A stretch of 34,881 nt of DNA from CAZCBN01 sp964496975 (lineage in GTDB: Bacteria; Planctomycetota; Phycisphaerae; Phycisphaerales; UBA1924), in the NCBI GenBank assembly GCA_964496975.1, contig CAZCBN010000023.1, positions 1-34,881 of the forward strand, written 5' to 3'. Made by a program: the position numbers and the translations under genes. Position 1 is the stretch's first letter. The number at the start of each line of letters is the position of its first letter. Under the pieces are notes generated by a model. The model was not told the origin of the DNA. It saw nothing but the letters and a program-made list of their open reading frames with translations, and searched no databases. Below, one piece after another: positions 15,880 to 23,297 of the stretch.

Positions 15880-16953
15880 ATGCCCCTCCCTGCGTCGCCA
15901 CACGCCCCCGCCGCGAGCCCCCACGCCGCCCCGCACCCCGAGGGCGAGCTCGCCTTCGCCCGCTCCCAACTGCTCGAGCAGGCCGACGCCATCCGCCGGG
16001 CCGCAGACCGCCTCGGGCCCGCCCTCGCCCACGCCGCAGACCTCATCCACCGCGCCACCGACGCCGGCGGCACCGTCCTCGTCAGCGGCCTGGGCAAGTC
16101 GGGCCACGTCGGCGCCAAAATCGCCGCCACCCTCAGCAGCCTCGGCATCACCGCCCACGCCGTTCACCCCACCGAGGCCGCACACGGCGATCTGGGCCGC
16201 TTCCGCACGCATGATGTCGCGATCTGCCTGAGCCACAGCGGCGAAACCGCCGAGGTCGTCGCCCTCGCCGCCGTCCTGAAGCAAGACGGCCTGCCCATCA
16301 TCGCCATCACCCGCGCCAACGCCGCCAAGCCCACCAGCCTCCAACGCCTCGCCGACGCCGTGCTCGACGACGCCGTCGACGAAGAAGCCGCCCACACCGC
16401 CACCGGCGCGCGCCTGCTCGCCCCCACCAGCAGCACCACCGTCGCCATGGCCCTGGGCGACGCCCTCGCCCTCACCCTCGCCCGCCGAAAGAACATCACC
16501 GACGCCGACTTCGCCCGCCGCCACCCCGGGGGCCAACTGGGCGGCCTTCTCCGCCCCGTCACAGATCTCCTCCGCTTCCGCGCCGGCGACAACCTCCCCC
16601 TCATCGCCACCACCGAAACCGTCGCCGACGCCCTCCGCCACGCCGACACCCTCGCCCGCAGGCCCGGCGCCATCCTCGTCATTGACCAGGCCACCGGCCG
16701 CCTCGCCGGCCTCTTCACCGACGGCGACCTCCGCCGCCTCATCCTCCGAAACCCCGCCGACCTCGCCCGCCCCATCGCCGACGTCATGACCGCGAACCCC
16801 CGCACCCTCCCAGACTCCGCCCTCGCCCGCGACGCCGCCGCCCTCGTCCGCGAGTTCCGCGCCGACGAGATCCCCGTCGTCGACGCCCAGGGCCGCCCCG
16901 TCGGCCTGCTCGACGTGCAGGACCTCGTCGCCATGCGCCTCGTCGCCGGCTAA
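15880..16953 (+). CDS. kdsD: Arabinose-5-phosphate isomerase, KpsF/KdsD family (SIS + two CBS domains)
   Basis: Interconverts D-ribulose 5-phosphate and D-arabinose 5-phosphate, the first step to Kdo for lipopolysaccharide. The SIS domain (about residues 50-190) has VSGLGKSGHVGAKIAATLSS, then PTEAAHGDLG and CLSHSGETAEV. The inserted segment RRHPGGQLG is typical of KpsF/KdsD. Two CBS motifs follow, at about 215-275 and 290-350, ending in DVQDLVAMRLV. Length is 357 residues against about 328 for E. coli KdsD; the excess is an Ala/Pro-rich N-terminus. It is divergent from scpA and is preceded by a leaderless-type -10. Together with the LptA-like protein it indicates an LPS-bearing outer membrane. 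Confidence 0.92.
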   Translation: MPLPASPHAPAASPHAAPHPEGELAFARSQLLEQADAIRRAADRLGPALAHAADLIHRATDAGGTVLVSGLGKSGHVGAKIAATLSSLGITAHAVHPTEAAHGDLGRFRTHDVAICLSHSGETAEVVALAAVLKQDGLPIIAITRANAAKPTSLQRLADAVLDDAVDEEAAHTATGARLLAPTSSTTVAMALGDALALTLARRKNITDADFARRHPGGQLGGLLRPVTDLLRFRAGDNLPLIATTETVADALRHADTLARRPGAILVIDQATGRLAGLFTDGDLRRLILRNPADLARPIADVMTANPRTLPDSALARDAAALVREFRADEIPVVDAQGRPVGLLDVQDLVAMRLVAG

Positions 16954-17055
16954 CCCACGCCGCCGTCCGTTTCCCCGGTCCATCGCCGCGGCCTCTCCAC
17001 CCTCGCGAAGCCGCCCGGCCGCCCCCGGGGCAAGCCCCCAGCCACCCCGCCCCGC

Positions 17056-17061
17056 TACAGT
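17056..17061 (+). promoter_or_regulatory. -10 element positioned for leaderless start of nuoC
   Basis: TACAGT ends 6 bases before ATG 17068 with no Shine-Dalgarno sequence. The octamer GCTACAGT is repeated at 3802-3809 before the acyl-CoA dehydrogenase. Confidence 0.5.
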
Positions 17062-17067
17062 CTCCGC

Positions 17068-17631
17068 ATGAGCCAGACGCCGCCCGTCAAGACGGACCAC
17101 CCCGCCCTCGCCGCCGTCAAAAAGGCCTTCCCGGACGCCAAGCTCCGCGCCACCGAGTTCCGCGGCCAGACCACGCTCATCGTCGAGCCGCACGCGCTGC
17201 ACGACGTCCTCGCCTTCCTGAAAACCAACCCCGCCTGCAACTACAACTTCCTGAGCGACGTCGCCGGCGTCGACTACCTCAACTACCCCGCCGCCACGCT
17301 GGGCCGTTTCGCCGTCATCTACAACCTCCTCTGCTTTGACCGCGACGACCGCCTCTTCGTCAAGACCTTCCTCAACCCCTCGCTCCCCACCGACGGCATC
17401 TCCGAAGACCCCGCCCTCGTCGTCGACAGCGTCTGCGACCTCTGGCCCGGCGCCGAGTGGACCGAGCGCGAGGTCTTCGACATGTACGGCATCCGCTTCC
17501 GCAACCACCCGGACCTCCGCCGCATCCTCCTCTGGGAGGCCTTCCCCGCCCACCCCCTCCGCAAGGACTACCCCCTCCGAGGCCGCGGCGAGCGAGACGC
17601 CTACCGAGTCGTCGACCGCACGAGCGCCTAG
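17068..17631 (+). CDS. nuoC: NADH-quinone oxidoreductase subunit C
   Basis: Peripheral-arm subunit of respiratory complex I. The 187-residue protein has the 30-kDa subunit signature near residues 130-160: WTEREVFDMYGIRF, then NHPDLRRILLW and the C-terminal HPLRKDYPLRG. The N-terminal half has the expected FLSDVAGVDYL segment. It is a stand-alone NuoC, not fused to NuoD. No other nuo gene is in the window: kdsD lies upstream and HMG-CoA lyase downstream, so the subunit is encoded apart from a nuo operon, or the operon is split in this genome. It has its own leaderless-type promoter, which agrees with independent transcription. Confidence 0.93.
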   Translation: MSQTPPVKTDHPALAAVKKAFPDAKLRATEFRGQTTLIVEPHALHDVLAFLKTNPACNYNFLSDVAGVDYLNYPAATLGRFAVIYNLLCFDRDDRLFVKTFLNPSLPTDGISEDPALVVDSVCDLWPGAEWTEREVFDMYGIRFRNHPDLRRILLWEAFPAHPLRKDYPLRGRGERDAYRVVDRTSA

Positions 17632-17649
17632 CCCCACCCCGCCTTTCCC

Positions 17650-17711
17650 GGTGGCACGGGCGTGCAGCCCGTGCCTCGGTTCCTTGGTGGCACGGGCTTT
17701 CAGCCCGTGCC
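17650..17711. repeat. REP-like palindrome pair (second locus)
   Basis: Two direct copies of GGTGGCACGGGC-N5-GCCCGTGCC at 17650-17675 and 17686-17711, 36 bases apart, in the space between nuoC and HMG-CoA lyase. Each is a perfect 9-bp stem with a 5-base loop (GTGCA, TTTCA). Compared with 2786-2811 the GGTGGCAC head is conserved while the inner stem changes on both arms together (AGCC/GGCT against GGGC/GCCC), which points to selection on the hairpin. Confidence 0.75.
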
Positions 17712-17781
17712 GAGCGGCTCCCAACAACGCCCCCGGCCCAGGCCGCGCGGTCCCCCTCCCAACGCCGCCGGACCACCACCC

Positions 17782-18711
17782 ATGCCCCGCCCCATCCGCA
17801 TCACCGACGTCGCCCCCCGCGACGGCCTGCAAAACGAACGCGCCATCCTCCCGACCGCCGCCAAGGCCCGCCTGGTCCGTCTCCTCGCCGCCTCGGGCGT
17901 CCACGAGGTTGAGCTCACGAGTTTCGTCCGCCCCGACCTCATCCCCCAACTCGCCGACGCCGCGGACCTCCTCGCCCTCCTCGCCCCAGACAAGCCCGCC
18001 GGCGTCTCCTACTCCGCCCTCGTCCCCAACGAACGCGGCATGCTCCGCCTGCTGGAGGCCAACGCCGCCGCCGCACGCACCCACGGCGTGCGCCCACTCG
18101 TGGACAAGGTCAACCTCTTCACCGCCGCCAGCGAAACCTTCAACAAGAAGAACACCAACGCCTCCATCGCCGAGTCGATCGACCGCTTCCGCCCCGTCGT
18201 CGCGCTCGCGCGCGAGCAGGGCCTTGCCGTCATGATCTACATCTCCTGCTGCTTCGCCTGCCCCTACGAGGGCCCCATCGCCCCCGCCGCCGTCGCCTCG
18301 GTCATCGCGCAGCTTGTGCCCCTTCTCGCCGGCCACCCGAGCGCCGCCCCGACGCTCGCCGTCAGCGACACCATCGGCGCCGCCCGCCCCGAGCACATCG
18401 CGCCTCTCCTCGCCGCGCTGCCCGTCGAGCCGCACGACATCGCGCTGCACCTGCACGACACCTTCGGCCACGCCGCCGCCTGCGTGCGTGCCGCACTCTT
18501 CGCCGGCGTGCGCGCCTTCGACGGCTCCGTCGCCGGCCTGGGCGGCTGCCCCTTCGCCTCCACGCCGGGCCACCCCGCGCCGGGCAACGTCAACACCGCC
18601 CTGCTCGTGCGCACGATCGAGGCCGCGGGCGAGCAACACACCGTCGATCCCGCCCGCCTCGCCGAAGCCGCCGACTTCGCCCGCTCCGCCGTCGCCGGGG
18701 GGCACGCATGA
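17782..18711 (+). CDS. Hydroxymethylglutaryl-CoA lyase
   Basis: Cleaves 3-hydroxy-3-methylglutaryl-CoA to acetoacetate and acetyl-CoA, the last step of leucine breakdown. The 309-residue TIM-barrel protein starts with ITDVAPRDGLQNE (catalytic Arg-Asp pair) and continues with ELTSFVRPDLIPQLAD, FTAASETFNKKNTN, LHLHDTFGHA (metal-binding His pair) and GLGGCPFA, whose Cys (C256) is the flexible active-site loop cysteine. The ATG start has no obvious ribosome site; the only upstream space is taken by the REP-like pair. The stop overlaps the next gene by four bases (ATGA), so three genes 17782-20260 form a translationally coupled unit. Confidence 0.92.
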   Translation: MPRPIRITDVAPRDGLQNERAILPTAAKARLVRLLAASGVHEVELTSFVRPDLIPQLADAADLLALLAPDKPAGVSYSALVPNERGMLRLLEANAAAARTHGVRPLVDKVNLFTAASETFNKKNTNASIAESIDRFRPVVALAREQGLAVMIYISCCFACPYEGPIAPAAVASVIAQLVPLLAGHPSAAPTLAVSDTIGAARPEHIAPLLAALPVEPHDIALHLHDTFGHAAACVRAALFAGVRAFDGSVAGLGGCPFASTPGHPAPGNVNTALLVRTIEAAGEQHTVDPARLAEAADFARSAVAGGHA

Positions 18712-19448
18712 TCCACGCCGCCGCCAACGAGCACGTCTGGGTCATCACCCTCGCACGTCCCGAGAAGCGCAACGCGCTCACGCCCGACGCGCTGCTGTCG
18801 CTCGCGCAGGCGCTGCGCGAGGCGCCCGCCTCGACCCACGCCGTGCTGCTGCAGGGCGAGGGCCGCGCGTTCTGCGCCGGCTTTGATCTCTCGCTCTGCA
18901 AGGACGACCCGCCGCACCAGCCGACGCTGGGCGCGCTCCTCACGCACCTCGCGGCCGCCGTTCGCGCCATGCGCGACCAGCCCCGCCCCGTCGTGCTGTG
19001 CGCCCACGGCGCGGCGATCGCCGGCGGTTGTGCGCTCCTCGGCGGCGCCGACCTCGTCGTCGCCGACCGCGCGGCGAAACTCGGCTACCCCGTCGTCCGG
19101 ATCGGCGTCTCGCCCGCCGTCTCAGCGCCTTGGCTCCGCCTCGCCGTCGGCGACGGGCAGGCCCGCTCGCGCACGCTTGATACCCAGCTCATCACCGGCG
19201 AGCGGGCGCACGAGCTCGGCCTCGTGCACGAGCTCACCGAGACGCCCGACGACGCCCGGCCGCGTGCGCTCGAGCTCGCGCGCTCCCTCGCCGCCAAGCC
19301 CCCGCACGCCGTCGCCGCCACGCGTGGATGGCTGGACCGGATCGGGGCCTCGCCCGCGGCGGGAGACGCCGAGCGTGCGCTCGCCGCCTCGATGTCGCTC
19401 GTGGGCCATGACGAAAGCCGCACCATGCTCGCGGAGGTATGGCGATGA
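18708..19448 (+). CDS. Crotonase-family protein lacking both catalytic glutamates
   Basis: 246-residue crotonase-fold protein with the oxyanion-hole segment GEGRAFCAGFDLS near residue 55 and the GAAIAGG turn near 105. The two positions that carry catalytic Glu in enoyl-CoA hydratases are changed: A109 in GGCALLGGAD, and V129 in GYPVVRIG, where others have xPE. It therefore may not hydrate enoyl-CoA; other crotonases use different acid/base residues, so a different reaction or a structural role beside its neighbour is possible. The start overlaps the HMG-CoA lyase stop (ATGA) and the end overlaps the next crotonase, so expression is coupled. It is a diverged paralogue of the downstream gene. 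Confidence 0.82.
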   Translation: MIHAAANEHVWVITLARPEKRNALTPDALLSLAQALREAPASTHAVLLQGEGRAFCAGFDLSLCKDDPPHQPTLGALLTHLAAAVRAMRDQPRPVVLCAHGAAIAGGCALLGGADLVVADRAAKLGYPVVRIGVSPAVSAPWLRLAVGDGQARSRTLDTQLITGERAHELGLVHELTETPDDARPRALELARSLAAKPPHAVAATRGWLDRIGASPAAGDAERALAASMSLVGHDESRTMLAEVWR

Positions 19449-20260
19449 CCGAGTGCCCCGACCCGTGCACCGTGGACCGTGCGCCGCCGCTGGCCACGCT
19501 CTCATCCGAAGGCCCCGTCGCCACGCTCACGCTCTGCAGGCCCGAGCAGCGCAACGCGCTCTCGGTCGAGCTGCTGCGCGACATGCACGCGCGGCTTGAC
19601 GAGTTGGATCGGCTCGCTCCGGGCGCACGGCCGCGGGTGCTCGTCCTGACCGGCGCGGGCCGCTCGTTCTGCGCGGGGATGGACCTGAAGCAGGTTGTCA
19701 TCGACGCGGCGCAGGGCGGCTGCGGCGACCCGCGGCTGCCGCGCCGGCTGCTGGGGGAGCTCGCGCGGTTCACGCACCGCGTGCGCGCGCTGCCGTGCGT
19801 CACCGTGGCCCGCGTGAACGGCGCGGCCGTCGGCGGCGGGTGCGGCCTCGCGACCGTGTGCGACCTGTGCGTGAGCCACGCCGAGGCGAAGCTCGGCTTT
19901 CCCGAGGTTGATCTCGGGCTGTGCCCGGCGGTGGTCGCGCCGTGGCTGGTGCGCAAGATCGGCGCGGGCCGTGCCCGGGCGGTGCTGCTGATGGGCGGCG
20001 TGATGTCGGCCGGCGAGGCGCACCGCGTCGGCATCGTGGACGTGCTGGCGCCGGACGCGGCGGGGCTTGACGCGGCGTGCGGAGAGCTTGCGGCACGCTT
20101 GGCGCAGGGCGGGCCCGCGGCGCTCGCGGCGACGAAGGGACTGCTGAACCAACTGGACGGCTCGGGCGACGCGTCGCTGCTGGAGGCGGGCGCCGATCTT
20201 TCCGCGAGCGTGCTCGCGACACCCGAGGCGCAGGCCGCGCTGATCTCTCGTATGCGGTAG
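19445..20260 (+). CDS. Enoyl-CoA hydratase, methylglutaconyl-CoA hydratase-like
   Basis: 271-residue crotonase. SFCAGMDLKQVV forms the oxyanion hole; GGGCGLATVCD lacks the first catalytic Glu (Gly instead), but GFPEVDLGLCPAVVAPWL keeps the second (E154). This pattern, with PAV..P after the Glu, is that of LiuC/AUH-type methylglutaconyl-CoA hydratases, which make HMG-CoA in leucine breakdown. That fits the HMG-CoA lyase two genes upstream. I chose ATG 19445, which overlaps the preceding stop as ATGA and has GGAGG 6-7 bases upstream; ATG 19439 is too close to that site. DeoC follows 8 bases later. Confidence 0.85.
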   Translation: MTECPDPCTVDRAPPLATLSSEGPVATLTLCRPEQRNALSVELLRDMHARLDELDRLAPGARPRVLVLTGAGRSFCAGMDLKQVVIDAAQGGCGDPRLPRRLLGELARFTHRVRALPCVTVARVNGAAVGGGCGLATVCDLCVSHAEAKLGFPEVDLGLCPAVVAPWLVRKIGAGRARAVLLMGGVMSAGEAHRVGIVDVLAPDAAGLDAACGELAARLAQGGPAALAATKGLLNQLDGSGDASLLEAGADLSASVLATPEAQAALISRMR

Positions 20261-20268
20261 GGCTTTGT

Positions 20269-20955
20269 ATGACGCAGCATCACGAACTGGCGGGGATGAT
20301 CGACCACACGCTTCTGAAGCCCGACGCGACGGGGGCCGACTTTGCGCGGCTCTGCGACGAGGCGATCGAGCACCGGTTCTGCTCGGTGTGCGTGCCCGGG
20401 TCATGGGTGGCGTTCGCGCGGGGCCGCGTCGCGGGGCGGGTGAAGGTGGCGGCCGTCGTCGGCTTCCCGCACGGCAACGCGCGGGCGAACGTGAAGGCGT
20501 TTGAGGCGTGGCAGGCGATCGCCGACGGGGCCGACGAGATCGACATGGTGATGCAGGTGGGCCGGCTCCGCGCGGGCGAGCGCGACGCGGTCGCGGACGA
20601 CATCGCGGCCGTGGTGAAGGCGGCGGACGACGCCACCGACGGGGCCGCGGTGGTGAAGGTGATCCTCGAGACCGCGCTGCTGCGCGATGATGAGAAGCGC
20701 GCGGCGTGCACGCTCGCGATGGAAGCGGGGGCGCACTTCGTGAAGACGTCGACCGGATTCTCCGGCGGCGGGGCCACGGCCGAAGACGTGCGGCTCATGC
20801 GCAGCGTCGTGGGCGACCGCCTCGGCGTGAAGGCGTCTGGCGGCATCCGCACGGCGGCCGATGCCCGCGCGATGATCGCGGCGGGCGCGAACCGGCTCGG
20901 CTGCTCCGCGTCGGTCGCGATCGTGACGGGCGCGGCGGGGGCCGGCGGGTATTGA
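20269..20955 (+). CDS. deoC: Deoxyribose-phosphate aldolase
   Basis: Splits 2-deoxyribose 5-phosphate to glyceraldehyde 3-phosphate and acetaldehyde in deoxynucleoside salvage. The 228-residue class I aldolase has IDHTLLKPDA at the N-terminus, VVGFPHG, the Schiff-base segment FVKTSTGFS with K159, and VKASGGIRT with K188. The start is 8 bases after the crotonase stop, suggesting co-transcription, though the metabolic link to leucine breakdown is weak. A perfect hairpin follows the gene. Confidence 0.93.
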   Translation: MTQHHELAGMIDHTLLKPDATGADFARLCDEAIEHRFCSVCVPGSWVAFARGRVAGRVKVAAVVGFPHGNARANVKAFEAWQAIADGADEIDMVMQVGRLRAGERDAVADDIAAVVKAADDATDGAAVVKVILETALLRDDEKRAACTLAMEAGAHFVKTSTGFSGGGATAEDVRLMRSVVGDRLGVKASGGIRTAADARAMIAAGANRLGCSASVAIVTGAAGAGGY

Positions 20956-20980
20956 GGGCACTGCGGCGTGGGCGCACGAA

Positions 20981-21004
20981 AACACCCCGCATGGGCGGGG
21001 TGTT
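20981..21004. terminator. Hairpin terminator between deoC and the choice-of-anchor A gene
   Basis: AACACCCCGC (20981-20990), loop ATGG, GCGGGGTGTT (20995-21004): a perfect 10-bp stem between two convergent genes, so it can serve both. The T-tract is short in either direction (TT plus a few mixed bases). Confidence 0.6.
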
Positions 21005-21081
21005 GTGGGGAGTTCCTGTCGCGTCTGCCGTGCGCTTGGCGGCCCGCTTGCGCGGAGGGTCGCGGCGATCAGGCACCGCGA

Positions 21082-22005
21082 TCAGGCGCGGCGGCGGCGG
21101 GCGGCGACGAGGCCGGCGGCGGCGAGGGCCGGGGCGACGCCCGGGGCCGGGATGAACGGGTCGAACGAGCCGGTGAAGGGCGCGAGGTGCAGCTCGCCCG
21201 AGAAGTTTGCGGAGAAGACGGCGACGCTGCCGTCGATGGGGCTGTTGCCGGTGAGGTGGGCGTCGGGGGCGAGGATGGAGCCGCTGAACGCGCGGTCGAT
21301 GTTGAGCGTCTCGGCCTCGTAGAAGTTCCAGAGCACGCTGCTGCGGGCCTGGAACGAGTTGAAGACGTTGGTGAAGTTGCCGCCGCTGACGTTGATGTTC
21401 GTGCCCGAGACGTTGATGATGACCTCGGCGGCGTTGTTCAGCGCGATGTCGATGCTCTGCACGAGGTTGCTGGAGAACAGGTCGCCCGAGACGTTGAAGA
21501 TCGCGACGCCCTGGGCGTTCGGCGCGGCGTTGAAGGTGACGCCGGCGGGCTGGCCCGAGGGCAGGGTGAAGACGGAGTTCGCGGTGGTGGCGGCGAGGCC
21601 GGCGCTGAGGGTGCGGAGCTGCGACTCGACGTCGGCGATGAGGTTGCCGATGGAGGCGTCGGCGATGGTGGTGCCGCCGCCGTTGAAGTTGAAGCTGCCG
21701 GTGCGGGTGCCGCCGAGGCGGAGGTTGCCGGCCTGCAGGTTGAAGTTGCCGTTGACGTTGCGGCGGACGATGGTGGTGTCGGTGTTCGTGGCGGAGAGGT
21801 TTTTGGCGAGGGTGCCGGAGCCGAGCAGGTCGCGGCCGACGAGGAGGCGGCCCTCGACGTCGGCGGTGGTGCGGAAGTCCTGGAAGGTGATGCCGTTGAA
21901 ATCGGCCAGCGGGTTGACGGTGCTGGCCTGGGCGAGGCCGGCGGCGGCGAGCGCGAGGGACAGCGTTGCTGCGGCGGACGTGACGTCGGCGGACCTGGTG
22001 CGCAT
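21082..22005 (-). CDS. Choice-of-anchor A domain surface protein with PAP...RRRR sorting tail
   Basis: Exported protein of 307 residues. A signal peptide (LSLALAAAGLAQAS) is followed by PLADFNGITFQDFRTTADVEGRLLVGRD in pieces typical of the choice-of-anchor A domain, then Asn/Gly-rich beta-strands such as NVSGTNINVSGGNFTNV and AFSGSILAPDAHL, the conserved end of that domain. The C-terminus PAPGVAPALAAAGLVAARRRR has a short motif, one hydrophobic segment and an Arg cluster, the three-part layout of PEP-CTERM-type sorting signals with PAP in place of PEP. It is probably processed by an exosortase-like or rhombosortase-like system; none is in the window. ATG 22005 has GGGAGAAG about 8 bases upstream. 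Confidence 0.82.
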   Translation of the reverse strand: MRTRSADVTSAAATLSLALAAAGLAQASTVNPLADFNGITFQDFRTTADVEGRLLVGRDLLGSGTLAKNLSATNTDTTIVRRNVNGNFNLQAGNLRLGGTRTGSFNFNGGGTTIADASIGNLIADVESQLRTLSAGLAATTANSVFTLPSGQPAGVTFNAAPNAQGVAIFNVSGDLFSSNLVQSIDIALNNAAEVIINVSGTNINVSGGNFTNVFNSFQARSSVLWNFYEAETLNIDRAFSGSILAPDAHLTGNSPIDGSVAVFSANFSGELHLAPFTGSFDPFIPAPGVAPALAAAGLVAARRRRA

Positions 22006-22035
22006 GGTCGTTCTTCTCCCGTTCGGATGGTGCGT

Positions 22036-22072
22036 GGCGGCGCGGCCCTCCCCCAGAGAGCGTCGCGCCGCC
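22036..22072. repeat. Inverted repeat in the leader of the choice-of-anchor A gene
   Basis: GGCGGCGCG (22036-22044) and CGCGCCGCC (22064-22072) form a perfect 9-bp inverted repeat with a 19-base loop, 31 bases upstream of the ATG on the minus strand. It may be an RNA hairpin in the leader or the end of the upstream transcript. The gap 22006-22189 holds no gene; a T7 run on the minus strand (22118-22124) lies just beyond the preceding gene. Confidence 0.4.
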
Positions 22073-22189
22073 CTTCAACCATTCGCACGCGGCGGGGAGT
22101 TGGCGACGGCCCGCTGGAAAAAAACAGCCGGCGCGATGCGGATGAAGCGCGTGTTTGGTGCGGGCGCGGCTCGGTGTGGCCGGTGGGCG

Positions 22190-23170
22190 TTATGGGGCGG
22201 CGTTCAGTCCGCGGGACTTCAGGTAGGCGGCGAGGAGGCGGGGGAAGTCGGTTTGGATCATGGTCATGCCGTGGTCGATGGCGACGCCCCAGACGCCGGC
22301 GGGATCTGTGCGGGCGTCGTGGTCCGACCAGCCGGCGTTCTCGTTCGCTTGGCCCAGTGTGTTGGCCCAGGGGCGGGCGCCACGCTGTCGGAGGCCCGCG
22401 ATGAAGGCCTTGTCGCCGGTGGTGCCTGGGTCGAGGGTCTGGAACTTGAGCTCGAAGGCGGGCTTGGGGCCGTGGGCGAGGGCGGCGTGGACGTCGTCGA
22501 CGGAGGAGGTCATGGGCATGAAGACGACGTCGGGGGTCTGGGTGAGCCAGGCCTTGTGGTCGGCGGAGAGGCCCTGCCAGCCGGCTTTGAAGATGAGGTG
22601 GTCGAGCACGCCGCGGTCGCGGGCGATGGCGGCGATCTCGCGCATGTCGCCTTGCTTGAGGTCGATGTTGAGCATGACGCGGCCGTTGGCGGCGTCGAGC
22701 GCTTCTTCAAGGGTGGGGATGAGGAGGTCGGTCTCGGAGCGGCCGGGGCCGAGGAGGCGGAGGGCGCGGGTCTGCGCGAGCGTCATGTCGGCGAGGCGGC
22801 CGGAGCCGGTGGTGGTGCGGTTGACGGTGCCGTCGTGGAGCAGGACGTAGCGGCCTTCGGCGGTTTTGCGGAGGTCAACCTCGACGACGTCGGCGCCGAT
22901 GTCGGCGCAGGAGGTGATGGCGGGGATGGAGTTTTCGGGGTGGTCGATGTGGTTGCCGCGGTGGGCGACGATGAGGACCTTGGGGCTCGCGGCGTCGTGG
23001 AAGGCGCGGAGCACGGCGTCGATGCGGCGCGGCTCGGCCGAGGCGGTCGGCGCGTGGGTTGTTGCGGCCGAGGGGGGCGCGGCGTGTGCCGCTGGGGCGA
23101 CGGCCAGAAGGACGGCGAGGCAGGACGCGGCGACGCGGGCGACGAGCGCGGACGTGGCGTGGCGTGGCAT
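22190..23170 (-). CDS. Secreted glycerophosphodiester phosphodiesterase
   Basis: Hydrolyses glycerophosphodiesters to glycerol 3-phosphate and an alcohol, outside the cytoplasm. It is 326 residues long. The signal peptide (VAASCLAVLLAVAPAAHA) would be cleaved near residue 30. GDPD landmarks are all present: AHRGNHIDHPENS with H70-R71 and E79-N80, VVEVDLR with E97 and D99 (metal ligands), LHDGTVNRTT with H112, and later NIDLKQ. The C-terminal region has the expected VWGVAIDHGMTMIQTDFP. There is no ribosome site; the start fits a leaderless -10 directly upstream. Confidence 0.88.
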   Translation of the reverse strand: MPRHATSALVARVAASCLAVLLAVAPAAHAAPPSAATTHAPTASAEPRRIDAVLRAFHDAASPKVLIVAHRGNHIDHPENSIPAITSCADIGADVVEVDLRKTAEGRYVLLHDGTVNRTTTGSGRLADMTLAQTRALRLLGPGRSETDLLIPTLEEALDAANGRVMLNIDLKQGDMREIAAIARDRGVLDHLIFKAGWQGLSADHKAWLTQTPDVVFMPMTSSVDDVHAALAHGPKPAFELKFQTLDPGTTGDKAFIAGLRQRGARPWANTLGQANENAGWSDHDARTDPAGVWGVAIDHGMTMIQTDFPRLLAAYLKSRGLNAAP

Positions 23171-23176
23171 GCGAGC

Positions 23177-23182
23177 AGGATA
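23177..23182 (-). promoter_or_regulatory. -10 element positioned for leaderless start of the phosphodiesterase gene
   Basis: On the minus strand TATCCT ends exactly 6 bases (GCTCGC) before the ATG at 23170. No Shine-Dalgarno sequence is present. Confidence 0.5.
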
Positions 23183-23220
23183 CGGACCGGTGGCGCCCCG
23201 GCGTGCGTGGATGCGATGAA

Positions 23221-23237
23221 GCGCCGCGAAACGGCGC
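23221..23237 (-). terminator. Possible terminator hairpin after the S10 peptidase gene
   Basis: GCGCCG, loop CGAAA, CGGCGC: a perfect 6-bp stem 60 bases past the peptidase stop. The bases after it on the minus strand (TTCATCGC) are only weakly T-rich. Confidence 0.3.
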
Positions 23238-23297
23238 GCGGCGGTGGAGAGTTTGCAGGATCTTGACGCGGCTTGCGTGGAATGTTTGGGTGGTGCG

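Noticed and set aside
15802..18705. 967-codon minus-strand open frame across kdsD, nuoC and HMG-CoA lyase
   Set aside because: It is Gly/Ala/Val/Glu-rich with no recognisable domain and lies opposite three clear genes; G+C-rich DNA keeps antisense frames open.
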